Assembly: GCA_910579175.1 (NCBI GenBank)
Contig: CAJTTB010000010.1
Span: 44,795-108,794 of the forward strand
Length of the DNA: 64,000 bases
Source of the DNA: an uncultured Oscillospiraceae bacterium
GTDB taxonomy: Bacteria; Bacillota; Clostridia; Oscillospirales; Ruminococcaceae
Direction of reading: 5' to 3'
Shown here: in pieces, positions 24,364 through 32,966 of the stretch
How positions within the stretch are numbered: position 1 is the first letter of the stretch
How the letters are laid out: the number at the start of each line of letters is the position of its first letter
Translations under genes and position numbers: made by a program
Notes under the pieces: generated by a model
The model's input: the letters and a program-made list of their open reading frames with translations, nothing else
Database searches by the model: none
What the model was told of the DNA's origin: nothing

Positions 24364-25773
24364 TTATTTGTCGCGAATATTGTTGACGATGTCGTCAATG
24401 ATAGCTTTGGTATGAGGATCCTTTTGAATGACTTTTTCAATTTTTTGAATGGCGTATACAATGGTGGCGTGATCCCGTCCACCAAATTCTTTCCCAATTG
24501 CTTTTTGAGACATTTGTGTAATTTCTCGAACAACATAAATAGAGATTTGACGGGCAATGGATATTTGTGCTGCGCGTTTGGTGGAGCGAATGTCTTCAGC
24601 AGTTACAGAGTATGTTTTTGCTACCTCTTCAATGATTTTTTCCACCGTTACGGGAGCAGGTTGATTGTCGTTTAAAATTTCTTTGATCACTGTTTGGGCG
24701 ACTGTAATAGAAGGGTTTGAACCTGCATAATATTTGTAGGCTTTGATTTTTTTAACGGCTCCTTCTAATTGTCTGATATTATTTTTAAGTTTGCTGGCAA
24801 CAAATTGGGCGACATCATCAGGGACACTAATGTTAAGTAGTTCTGCTTTTCGCTTGATGATAGCAATTCGAGTTTCGAAATCGGGTAGACCCACATCGGT
24901 TAAAAGACCCCATTCAAATCGGCTTTTTAAGCGATCTTCAAGAGTTTTGATGTCTTTGGGAGGTCTGTCCGATGTCAAAACAATCTGTTTGCCGACTTGG
25001 TGTAATTCATTAAATGTATGAAAGAATTCTTCTTGTGTACTTTCTTTTCCCGCAATAAACTGAATATCATCCATTAATAGGATATCGGCTTTTCGGTATT
25101 TATTGTGAAAGGCTTCTACAGATTGGTTTTGAATCGCTGCAATCAGTTCGTTGGTAAATGTTTCGCTGTTGATATAGATGATATTGGTGTTGGGGTTATT
25201 TTTTGCAAATTCATGTTTGATTGCACAGAGCAGGTGTGTTTTTCCCAATCCAGAAGGTCCGTGTATAAATAGAGGATTGTATGCAGCAGAGGCTTTTTGT
25301 GCCACTGCCTTACAAGCGGCGTAGGCAAAATTATTAGAACTGCCAACAATAAATGTTTCAAAAGTGTAATCATAATTTCCGTTTTTAAGTGTTTCGTCTA
25401 ATTCATTTTGTTGGATTTCTTGGTATTCTAAAGCAGAAGAATAGTCCAGATAATTTGATGGGGATGGTTGTGTTGGCGGTAAAATCGTTTTGGGGATATC
25501 CTCAGGTTCAATTTCCTGTTTGATATCATCTTTTGTGCGAATCACCAGATCAATTTCAAACCCCAGTACATCTAAGAAGGATTTTTTGAGTTTTGAAAGA
25601 TATTGTTTTTCTAAAATATTTTTCTGAAAAGGAGCAGGTACATAAATATATGCTGCTGTATCTGTCAAAGAAATTGGTTCAATTGGTTTAATCCATAGAT
25701 TAAAAGCAACTTCACTTAAATTGGGTTTACAATTTTCTTTTACCAGATCTAGCACCTCTGAAAAAGACTCCAT
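24364..25773 (-). CDS. dnaA: Chromosomal replication initiator DnaA
   Basis: 469 residues from ATG 25773, which has GGAGG about 11 bases upstream; the TTG at 25791 lies in the RBS itself. Domain I MESFSEVLDLVKENCKPNLSE, AAA+ domain with Walker A GPSGLGKTHLL and Walker B ILLMDDIQFIAGKE, and the sensor TSDRPPKDIKTLEDRLKSRFEWGL. Domain IV contains the DnaA signature GGRDHATIVYAIQKIE that reads the boxes. It is flanked on both sides by TGTTGAAAA arrays, so autoregulation is likely. Confidence 0.98.
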   Translation of the reverse strand: MESFSEVLDLVKENCKPNLSEVAFNLWIKPIEPISLTDTAAYIYVPAPFQKNILEKQYLSKLKKSFLDVLGFEIDLVIRTKDDIKQEIEPEDIPKTILPPTQPSPSNYLDYSSALEYQEIQQNELDETLKNGNYDYTFETFIVGSSNNFAYAACKAVAQKASAAYNPLFIHGPSGLGKTHLLCAIKHEFAKNNPNTNIIYINSETFTNELIAAIQNQSVEAFHNKYRKADILLMDDIQFIAGKESTQEEFFHTFNELHQVGKQIVLTSDRPPKDIKTLEDRLKSRFEWGLLTDVGLPDFETRIAIIKRKAELLNISVPDDVAQFVASKLKNNIRQLEGAVKKIKAYKYYAGSNPSITVAQTVIKEILNDNQPAPVTVEKIIEEVAKTYSVTAEDIRSTKRAAQISIARQISIYVVREITQMSQKAIGKEFGGRDHATIVYAIQKIEKVIQKDPHTKAIIDDIVNNIRDK

Positions 25774-25862
25774 GTTGAAAAAAACCTCCAATTGTTGAAC
25801 TTTTAAAACGATGTTGAAAACTCTGTATTTTATGTTGAAAACTCTGTGGAAAATGTTGAAAA
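25773..25862. promoter_or_regulatory. Upstream DnaA-box cluster
   Basis: Exact TGTTGAAAA at 25773, 25812, 25833 and 25854, plus TTGTTGAAC and CTGTGGAAAA. Two of the copies are followed by CTCTGT, as is one in the core array. They lie between the dnaA promoter and its start codon. Confidence 0.75.
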
Positions 25863-25960
25863 CTATAGGAAAACTACTTACAGGGATGATAACATTTTTT
25901 TAATAGCCCGAGTCCGTTTGTGGTTTTTCATCGAGTTTTTTACAGATAAATCTTCCATAT

Positions 25961-25988
25961 ATTGTATAATTGAGTTAAAGTTTTCCAA
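25961..25988 (-). promoter_or_regulatory. Probable dnaA promoter
   Basis: On the minus strand TTGGAA (25988-25983), 16 bases, TACAAT (25966-25961). It implies a leader of about 180 bases containing the upstream DnaA boxes. Confidence 0.5.
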
Positions 25989-26630
25989 AATAGATTGTGA
26001 GAATCTATGCTAAAAAAAGTATTTTTACACTTATATATTTTAACAAAATTGAAGGCATTTTTCAAGTAGATTGGAGGTAAAAATAATTTTTCTTTAACCC
26101 CTTTCTGATTTTTTCGTTTAATGCAATAAAAAGCCGCGAAAATGAAGAGAAATTTACATTAGCAATATAAAATCTATCAATAGGGTAAAAAATGAAAATT
26201 TGGACAAAATAAAAGGGTGTTAAAAATCGGATCATATCAAGCTGTTTGCCGTGACAAATATAGAGTATGATAGGTTTGTAATTTTGTGGATAAAATAGAA
26301 AATAGTAGTTGATTTATCCTGTCATATTGACATATAAAAATAGCGTATGGATTTGTAAATTGATATTATTTGGAAGTTAGAGAACTAGAATATTACAAAT
26401 AGTATAAAATAGTTAAAGTATGGTTGAAAATAGTTTTTTGGATATGGGTGTTTTTAAAATTTAAATTTATGTAATTTTTAAAGTTAATCTTGACAAAAAA
26501 GAATAAAATATTGCATTTTTTAAGATAAGATATATTTTTTGTTACTCTCTAGTACGCTTGATTATCATTAGCGGCTCGTAATAAAAAATAGTATTGATTA
26601 AAGGTGTGCTTAAAGGCACAAAAATAAAAT

Positions 26631-26686
26631 GTATATTTTTTGTAATTATGTCGATTGCCAACAAAGTTGGCGGTTTCATAATAAAA
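26631..26686 (-). repeat. Dispersed repeat, copy R3
   Basis: Minus-strand copy: TTTTATTATGAAACCGCC, AACTTTGTTGGC, ATAATTACAAAAAATATAC. It contains the perfect inverted repeat GCCAACTTTGTTGGC. Confidence 0.55.
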
Positions 26687-26710
26687 CATGTTCTAGGGAA
26701 TAGATGATAA

Positions 26711-26741
26711 AAAAATCCCATCTAATAAAATGGGATATACT
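26711..26741 (-). terminator. Minus-strand terminator without an assigned gene
   Basis: Reading leftward, ATCCCATT ttatta GATGGGAT followed by TTTTTTTATC. No gene on the minus strand ends nearby. It may insulate oriC from leftward antisense transcription. Confidence 0.6.
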
Positions 26742-26959
26742 TCCTATATCTATTTTTTTCTTGAAATCAAAGATGGAAAATTTAAAATTTTTTTTGATAA
26801 TGGTATGAAAAACCTGTAACTACTTGTTTTTTGAAAGTGAAATATTTATCGAGGCGTATTTTTTACTGATTGGAATCAAAATAATATAGTATATTGTGGA
26901 ATATTTATATCAGTAATATTTTACTGCAATGATAAATTTTTTTTAAATTGATAAATTGC

Positions 26960-26988
26960 TTGTTTCTCTAGAAAAATCATAGTATAAT
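26960..26988 (+). promoter_or_regulatory. Promoter of the 27021 TIM-barrel gene
   Basis: TTGTTT (26960-26965), 17 bases, TATAAT (26983-26988), 32 bases before the ATG. Confidence 0.7.
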
Positions 26989-27020
26989 AGTGGAAAATAA
27001 GATAGTTAGGAGTTTTTATC

Positions 27021-27899
27021 ATGAAATTTGGCGTAAGTTCGTATAGTTTTCAAAGATTATACAACGAGAATTTTACACAATTGGATGCAGCAAAAGAAGC
27101 AAAGCAGATGGGATTTGATTTTTTTGAATTGGCAGAGTTGATTGTTCCAGAAGGAAAAGACAAATTGGAATATGCAAAAGAATTTGCCAAGGCTTGTAAA
27201 GAAATTGGAATTGCGCTTGGCAATTATACCATTGGTGCAGACTTTTTAAATTCTGTGACAGGAAGTATTGATGGGGAAATTGAAAGATTGCAAAGCGAAA
27301 TTGATGTAGCTGCTGCACTGGGATGTACTGGTGTGCGTCATGATGCAACTGCTGGATTTCGTCCAACCTCCAGTGAGCAGGGAAAAAGTTTTCCAAATGC
27401 ACTTCCCTACTTAATTCAGGGATATCGTGCTGTGACTGAGTATGCGGCAGAATTCGGCATTCGCACAATGATTGAAAATCATGGTACATTTTGTCAAGAA
27501 AGTCAACGCGTTGAACAGATTGTCAGTGGTGTAAATCATCCCAATTTTGGTGCACTAATCGATATTGGTAATTTTTTATGTGCAGATGAAAATCCCGCTT
27601 ATGCAGTGGGCAGGATGGCTTGTATGGCATTTCATGTACATGCAAAGGATTTTATTGTAAAGTCTGGAAATGAACCAGATCCAGGTGAATGTTTCTTCCA
27701 AAGCAGAGGGGGAAATTATCTCAGAGGCACCATTATTGGTCATGGTGCAGTACCTGTTGTACAGTGTTTAAAAGTCTTAAAGAATAATGGATATGATGGT
27801 GATATTGCAATCGAATATGAGGGCAATGAAGACGTGAAAGAAGGAATCCGTATCGGTCTTGCCAATCTCAAACGCTTTTGTGCTGCTTTAGATGCATAA
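27021..27899 (+). CDS. Sugar phosphate isomerase/epimerase-like TIM-barrel protein
   Basis: 292 residues, starting MKFGVSSYSFQRL. Metal-site segments TMIENHGTFCQ, LIDIGNFLCADENP, FHVHAKDF and DIAIEYEGNED follow the Glu-Asp-His-Glu order of xylose-isomerase-like barrels. AGGAGTTTTTATC precedes the ATG. It is monocistronic, with its own promoter and a strong terminator, and unlinked to the 3.6-10 kb cluster although of the same superfamily. It could act on a keto-sugar or hydroxypyruvate-like substrate; not resolvable here. Confidence 0.85.
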   Translation: MKFGVSSYSFQRLYNENFTQLDAAKEAKQMGFDFFELAELIVPEGKDKLEYAKEFAKACKEIGIALGNYTIGADFLNSVTGSIDGEIERLQSEIDVAAALGCTGVRHDATAGFRPTSSEQGKSFPNALPYLIQGYRAVTEYAAEFGIRTMIENHGTFCQESQRVEQIVSGVNHPNFGALIDIGNFLCADENPAYAVGRMACMAFHVHAKDFIVKSGNEPDPGECFFQSRGGNYLRGTIIGHGAVPVVQCLKVLKNNGYDGDIAIEYEGNEDVKEGIRIGLANLKRFCAALDA

Positions 27900-27952
27900 A
27901 ATTGGGACTCAATGGTCATAAAATGTTCCTCTAATAATTGTGATAAAAAATT

Positions 27953-27998
27953 TGTAAAAATCGAGATGCAGCCAAAAGGCTGCACCTCGATTTTTATG
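27953..27998. terminator. Bidirectional terminator
   Basis: ATCGAGaTGCAGCC aaaa GGCTGCAcCTCGAT, flanked by A5 and T5, serving 27021 (+) and possibly 28078 (-). Confidence 0.85.
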
Positions 27999-28077
27999 AT
28001 AGGTTCATTTTTAAAAAGCACATAACTAGCTATAATATTTTGAAATAATATATGCAAACATGGGAATGGAATGATAC

Positions 28078-28410
28078 TCATATTTTAAATCTATTGCCAG
28101 TATTGCAATAAATGAATGCAAAAACAACAAGCACCACTACAAAAGCAATATATGCCCCACCAATCCAATTGATTTCATAAATTCCTCCAATGGCAATAGA
28201 GGGCGTTAAAATGCCAATGGGCAATAATATTTTTCCCATAAATCTACAAAGTGATTTTTCATCATATGTTCTTTTTTCTGTTTGGGACATGGTATTATAA
28301 CCTGCAATCAAAAACGCCACTTTGCCTAATAATAAACAGATTGCCATTACAATCATAATGAGTCCCAATAAGCTTGTGATTATCAATCCGACGATATCGT
28401 TACTGGTCAT
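28078..28410 (-). CDS. DUF3784-like small membrane protein
   Basis: 110 residues with three membrane segments: VGLIITSLLGLIMIVMAICLL, LLPIGILTPSIAIGGIY and GGAYIAFVVVLVVFAFIY. Between the first two is the loop FLIAGYNTMSQTEKRTYDEKSLCRFMG, the hallmark of DUF3784. The RBS GGAGGTGAC before ATG 28410 is excellent. Function unknown; usually a single gene in Firmicutes. Confidence 0.7.
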   Translation of the reverse strand: MTSNDIVGLIITSLLGLIMIVMAICLLLGKVAFLIAGYNTMSQTEKRTYDEKSLCRFMGKILLPIGILTPSIAIGGIYEINWIGGAYIAFVVVLVVFAFIYCNTGNRFKI

Positions 28411-28736
28411 TCTAAGTCACCTCCATATATGACTGATGATGCAAATGATTGTTTTCTTACATTGTAATACAGATATCCCCAGAAAACAACACTTGTAACG
28501 ATTTAATCCATACTTTGTTGCTGCACTTGAGTAAGTGGAGCATGTCTTTTTTTGATGGCGTTTAATAGATTCTATATCCGTTGTGAAAATTAAAAATTAT
28601 CTGATGATATTGATATAATATGCTGCCAATGATCAAACCATAAATCAGTCGTTTCTTATTTTTGTCATATCTGTTTGACAAATGTAATATCTCTTGGACA
28701 CGATAAGTGGGAATTTCTTTTGAGCTGCTGTAATGC
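28411..28736. other. Intergenic region, no supported gene
   Basis: 326 bp. On the minus strand a start-less open stretch of about 60 codons (around 28575-28735) encodes a basic segment followed by a short hydrophobic one. It may be the decayed end of a gene, but I cannot support a call. Confidence 0.3.
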
Positions 28737-29630
28737 TTAACGTTTGCGTTCTTTGAATTTTAAAAACATCTCTTCTGTTGTATATTTTCCACTTCGATTA
28801 AACCGATTTAATAGAATGACATCTCCTTGTGTATGGGTTTCTGGATTTAAGTGATTGACTTTTTCTTCACAGGTTAAAATCACTTTAAAACCCAATTCTT
28901 GTAAAATGGCATTGCTTTCTGGAGAATAGGCACCAAATGGATAAGCGAATCCCAAAACCGCAGTGTCCAGTTCACGAATGATTTCTTTGTTTAAAGAACC
29001 AATATCTTCGGTCAACAATTGACGATATTGTTGTACACTTTCGCTGTTTAACTTTTGGATTCCTTTTCTTCCTCCATCATTGGAGTGCAAACCATAGGTG
29101 TGATTACCAACCTCAATCAGACCAGATTGTTGCATATGTGCTAATTGTTCCCAATTCATATGAGAATAGCTCAGACCCTTTACAACATCACCAGAATATA
29201 AATCAGTATATTTTCCAATGATTAAAACAACAGCTTTCATATGGTATTTTTGAAGCAGGGAAAAAGCATATTCATGCACTGTTTCATAGCCATCATCAAA
29301 GGTGATTAAAATTGGTTTTTCGGGCAATGGCTGTTGTTTTTCATAATAATCTACAATTTGCTGTAAACTAACAGTTGTATATCCCTGATTTTTGATACAC
29401 TGTAAGTCTTGCTCAAACTGTGTAGGTGTAATCACATAGTCACCAGTGCGTGCAGGGTCTTTTAAAAGATGATGATACATCAAGACAGGCAGTTCAATTT
29501 TTTGCTGGTCGATGGATGCTGCTGTTTGTATGTGGTTGAGTCCATTTCCATAAGCGGTTAGCCAAGTATTTCCCAATAAAATACAGATTAACAGTAAACC
29601 GGAGAAAATTCCAGTTAAAGTATGTTTCAT
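28737..29630 (-). CDS. Secreted polysaccharide deacetylase (carbohydrate esterase 4)
   Basis: About 297 residues. Start ATG 29630 is 9 bases from AGAAGGGA; the ATG at 29639 overlaps that RBS. An N-terminal signal or anchor (LTGIFSGLLLICILLG) is followed by the NodB domain: ELPVLMYHHLL, ILITFDDGYETVHEYA (catalytic Asp and metal Asp), EVGNHTYGLHS (metal His pair, HxxxH-like) and FAYPFGAYS. It probably removes acetyl or N-acetyl groups from cell-wall glycans outside the membrane. No operon partner. Confidence 0.9.
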   Translation of the reverse strand: MKHTLTGIFSGLLLICILLGNTWLTAYGNGLNHIQTAASIDQQKIELPVLMYHHLLKDPARTGDYVITPTQFEQDLQCIKNQGYTTVSLQQIVDYYEKQQPLPEKPILITFDDGYETVHEYAFSLLQKYHMKAVVLIIGKYTDLYSGDVVKGLSYSHMNWEQLAHMQQSGLIEVGNHTYGLHSNDGGRKGIQKLNSESVQQYRQLLTEDIGSLNKEIIRELDTAVLGFAYPFGAYSPESNAILQELGFKVILTCEEKVNHLNPETHTQGDVILLNRFNRSGKYTTEEMFLKFKERKR

Positions 29631-29766
29631 TTGGCACATTCCCTTCTCAAAAATTCAATGATAATTTATTCAATCTATATGTCAAATCAGTTTGTCCTTA
29701 TCACTGTTTTGAGAAAAGGGGTATTTTTTTGTAAGTGGATATCGCGTGAAGCAATGTAGTTGATTC

Positions 29767-30285
29767 TTATTCCTCTAACGTTTTGGTATAACCGTGATAC
29801 TCTCTAGAATCTAGGTTGACAATATCGAGATAATTGTTTTTACCATCATAAAATCCATAATAAGGATGTACTGCGGGAGATTGAGTTGTATGTTCTCCAA
29901 CAGTTTTATGTTCCTGATTGAACACGAGACAATATAAATTCTTTTGCTGATATCTCAAACTCTTTTTAAATAATGTGTCCAATTGTTCTTTTGTAATACC
30001 ATAATCACTTAACTCTGTGGTGAGATATTCTACGGCATCTGGACCTCGATAGACGGCATAAGTACCAGTATAATAGTTATCATGATGGGATTCTTGAGAT
30101 TCGTACCAAACCATTTGTTGATTTTCTGATAATACCAATTTAGATCCATCATCTCCAATCCAGGTATATCCTGATATTTCGTCTTTTAGTGTTGTATCCT
30201 GACAGGCTGACATTGTTGTCATAAACAGACTACATAACAAAATGATAATAAAATAGCATTTGACAGAAATTGATTTTTGGTTCAT
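29767..30285 (-). CDS. Putative lipoprotein of unknown function
   Basis: About 172 residues from ATG 30285, which has GAAAGGAGC upstream. Signal peptide YFIIILLCSLFMTTMSAC gives a lipobox MSAC, so it is probably lipid-anchored. The mature part opens SGYTWIGDDGSKLVLSENQQMVWYESQ, which resembles small lipocalin-like stress or copy-number lipoproteins only loosely. No named domain recognised. It stands alone, divergent from the reductase at 30464. Confidence 0.6.
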   Translation of the reverse strand: MNQKSISVKCYFIIILLCSLFMTTMSACQDTTLKDEISGYTWIGDDGSKLVLSENQQMVWYESQESHHDNYYTGTYAVYRGPDAVEYLTTELSDYGITKEQLDTLFKKSLRYQQKNLYCLVFNQEHKTVGEHTTQSPAVHPYYGFYDGKNNYLDIVNLDSREYHGYTKTLEE

Positions 30286-30463
30286 AATAAAGCTCCTTTC
30301 TACCTCTACTACATTGCTTCTTAGAGTCAAATCAAATAAGACTCTTTTATATTATATTTAGTATAGTTTATCTAAATAATAATGTCAAATGATTTTATTT
30401 TTATTTATAAAATAAAAAAATTTAAACAGGGAATCGCGCCTTTATAATGCAAAGGAGATAAAA

Positions 30464-31282
30464 ATGTTATTACAATTAAGAGATATTTTAGCAGTATATC
30501 AGGTATTTGAATTTGGAGTTTGTAATTTTAATCAGATTCAAACGTTTTTGCCTTGTAGAAATGTTTCTCAAATTCCCGAACAAGCCAAAAGTATCATTGT
30601 GTGTGCTTTCCCCTATTATATTGAACAAAAACAACCGGCAAATTTATGTAAATATGCACAACTTCCAGATTATCATACAGTTGTAAAAACCATTTTAAAC
30701 CAAATAATCTCTGCATTACAGGAGACCTTTGGGGGAAATTATGTGGGATTTTCGGATATTTCTGCACTTCCAGAGAAAGATTGTGCATGGCTTTGTGGGT
30801 TGGGAATCAGGGGGAAAAATGGATTGATTATCAACCGGCGGTATGGAAGTTATTTTATGATTGGAGAGATTGTAACAGATGTGCAATTTGAGCCTTCTAA
30901 ACCCATAGAAGAAGAATGTATTGGCTGTAATCGATGTATTCAATCATGTCCTGCTGGTGCCATCAAAGAAGGTAAGATTGATTATGAACGGTGTCTTTCC
31001 GCGATTACACAAAAAAAGGGGGAACTCACCTTAACTGAAAAAGAGCTTATTGAGAAAAATCAATTGGTTTGGGGCTGTGATCATTGTCAATCAGTATGTC
31101 CGCATAATGCTAAAGTTGCACAAACACATCTCACTGCATTTACACAGGATATTGAACCTTATGTCACCTATGAGAATCTATCCAAGTTGATGAAGACACG
31201 GGCATTTGGATATCGTGGAAGAAAATTGATGTTGCGCAATTTAGACTTGGTGAATCACCTATCGGAAAAGCAAGAGAGATGA
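30464..31282 (+). CDS. QueG-like double 4Fe-4S reductase (short form)
   Basis: 272 residues. The N-terminal half shows the DUF1730 part of epoxyqueuosine reductase (SIIVCAFPYYIEQ; WLCGLGIRGKNGLIINRRYGSYFMIGEI). The C-terminal half carries two ferredoxin clusters: CIGCNRCIQSCPAGAI and CDHCQSVCPHNAK. Genuine QueG is about 370 residues with a C-terminal HEAT domain, absent here, as in many clostridial versions. No queuosine genes are adjacent. RBS AAAGGAGA before ATG 30464. Activity on tRNA epoxyqueuosine is plausible but unproven. Confidence 0.75.
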   Translation: MLLQLRDILAVYQVFEFGVCNFNQIQTFLPCRNVSQIPEQAKSIIVCAFPYYIEQKQPANLCKYAQLPDYHTVVKTILNQIISALQETFGGNYVGFSDISALPEKDCAWLCGLGIRGKNGLIINRRYGSYFMIGEIVTDVQFEPSKPIEEECIGCNRCIQSCPAGAIKEGKIDYERCLSAITQKKGELTLTEKELIEKNQLVWGCDHCQSVCPHNAKVAQTHLTAFTQDIEPYVTYENLSKLMKTRAFGYRGRKLMLRNLDLVNHLSEKQER

Positions 31283-31334
31283 GAAGTTGTTTTGTCTTTT
31301 GTTGTCATGAGTTGTATAAATGCACAAGGATATA

Positions 31335-31373
31335 AAAAAACCGATTTCAAAATAAAATTGAAATCGGTTTTTT
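31335..31373. terminator. Bidirectional terminator between convergent genes
   Basis: AAAAAACCGATTTCAA / TTGAAATCGGTTTTTT perfect stem with a 7-base loop. Confidence 0.85.
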
Positions 31374-31400
31374 GACAATTAGAAAATGACTTAAGATAGA

Positions 31401-32642
31401 TTAAAAGTTTTCGCATTCTTCTCTTAGAATTTCAACATAACGAGCTACTTTTTGATAGGTATTTCCCAGGGTATAGACATCTCTTTGAGAAAATTCAAGG
31501 GTACAACCTTTTGCAGCATGGACAGTTTTGCGAATATGTTCTCGAAGTTTGTCTTCTTCTAATGTAGAACCCACCCCTAAAAAACTAGGACTTGGTTTTC
31601 TTTGATAAACGATGCGCTTGCCTTGCAACTGTTCACCCATAAATTCTTCATTACACCAAGGGGAAATGGAAATTTTTCTAAGATTTTTGAGTTTAGACAG
31701 ACAATTTTCCCAGATAGGGTCAACAGCTTCGCAGCAACCATAAGAGAGAAGTCCATAACAATTGCAGATTTTTTGATAGTAAGGAAAGATAAATTCTTCA
31801 TACATATCTGGAGAGATACCAGAAGTTTCCTGAGAATCCATAAATCCCCAAACATCTTTTGTGGTAAATGGTCTGGTTTCCCAAACAGATTGATTCGGCA
31901 GTTCGGTTGTAAAAGAATAGCTGCCCTGTGCCAAATGTTCGTCTTGTGTAGTGGGAAGCAATAAGCCATTGTCTGCAATAAACTGAAAATAAGCTAGATA
32001 GTCATCGGTTAATTGGCTCATCATTTGATGAAATTCATCTGGGTAATCATACATGGAAAACATCATATTTTCCATACTCATAATATGAACGATATCTTGT
32101 GTTGGCACTGCATAAAGTGCACTTCCAGCTACCTTTACTGGAATGATACCATCAAATAAATCGTGATAGAGTGCTAGTGTTTGTTCCCTCTTTTGTGTAT
32201 CCACAGAAAAAGTAGATGGCTTTAACAGATGAAAATCCTGTTGTAAATCGTGAATGACTTCAACAAAATGATGACCGACACTGTTGTCAACATGGTCTAT
32301 TTGAATGGGGATATCAAATGGAACAAACTTCGTAAAACGATCGATTGGAATGTAATCTTTTACAATGCTGTCATCGTGAAACAGTTCGTGATTTACAATG
32401 TTGCTATGTAAATCCCATTCGATGCTACGTGCCAATTCTCCCTCACATTTCAACAGATCAGGAATGACATCTTGTGCAAAAGTTCCAAGTTCCACTGTGA
32501 TCATTGGTCGCTTTCCATGACAATCATTGTGGTCGGTCCATTCTTGGCGCAACTGTTGCATCTGTTCTGATTGTGAAAACATGAATTGTTTTTTTGCTAA
32601 GTCCTGCAAAATTTGTCTGTCTTTTGATGAGATAACTTCCAT
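31401..32642 (-). CDS. Uroporphyrinogen decarboxylase-like (URO-D superfamily) protein
   Basis: 413 residues. Not a haem-pathway HemE: it is longer and lacks the standard N-terminus. It resembles URO-D-fold proteins of clostridia related to methylcobamide:CoM methyltransferases. Visible pieces are GIIPVKVAGSALYAVPTQDIVHIM, the central acidic substrate region, LLSYGCCEAVDPIWENCLSKLKNL (possible metal Cys pair) and VVxxR-like RIVYQRKPSP. RBS TTAGGAGGA before ATG 32642. It is divergent from an AraC regulator at 32967, a typical regulator-target pair. Confidence 0.7.
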   Translation of the reverse strand: MEVISSKDRQILQDLAKKQFMFSQSEQMQQLRQEWTDHNDCHGKRPMITVELGTFAQDVIPDLLKCEGELARSIEWDLHSNIVNHELFHDDSIVKDYIPIDRFTKFVPFDIPIQIDHVDNSVGHHFVEVIHDLQQDFHLLKPSTFSVDTQKREQTLALYHDLFDGIIPVKVAGSALYAVPTQDIVHIMSMENMMFSMYDYPDEFHQMMSQLTDDYLAYFQFIADNGLLLPTTQDEHLAQGSYSFTTELPNQSVWETRPFTTKDVWGFMDSQETSGISPDMYEEFIFPYYQKICNCYGLLSYGCCEAVDPIWENCLSKLKNLRKISISPWCNEEFMGEQLQGKRIVYQRKPSPSFLGVGSTLEEDKLREHIRKTVHAAKGCTLEFSQRDVYTLGNTYQKVARYVEILREECENF

Positions 32643-32966
32643 ATCAATTTCCTCCTAACGTTTTTATCATATCAGTGAATGACTCAACAACGAACTGAGT
32701 TTTTCACTTTAGTCACGATGATTTGATCAATACACAACGATATTGCCAAATATAATGAATAGATTTCATTGCTTTCTACAATTGATTATATTGGATAGTG
32801 ATATCATTTTTTGAACAGTTTGGTTTTGTTGCTTTATATGATATCTACAGGTTGTGTTTTGATAGCGAACTGCTTTATCATTACTTATCATAACAGATAA
32901 TGAAAAAAAGAAACATTCAAAAAGTTGCTATTTTCATACACAATATTGCTAATTTAGGAGTGTATT
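32643..32966. other. Divergent intergenic region between URO-D-like gene and AraC regulator
   Basis: 324 bp of AT-rich sequence, presumably holding both promoters and the AraC-type binding site; I cannot assign the boxes with confidence. Confidence 0.4.

Larger units (their letters stand above)
25989..26959. other. AT-rich intergenic region right of dnaA
   Basis: About 1 kb with no credible ORF. It holds repeat copy R3 (26631-26686) and a minus-strand terminator (26711-26741) and is otherwise AT-rich. rpmH, which normally lies here divergent from dnaA, is absent. Confidence 0.6.

Noticed and set aside
28575..28735. Minus-strand open stretch of about 60 codons
   Set aside because: No start codon with an RBS, and it overlaps the end of the deacetylase in another frame; could be a relic but not supportable.
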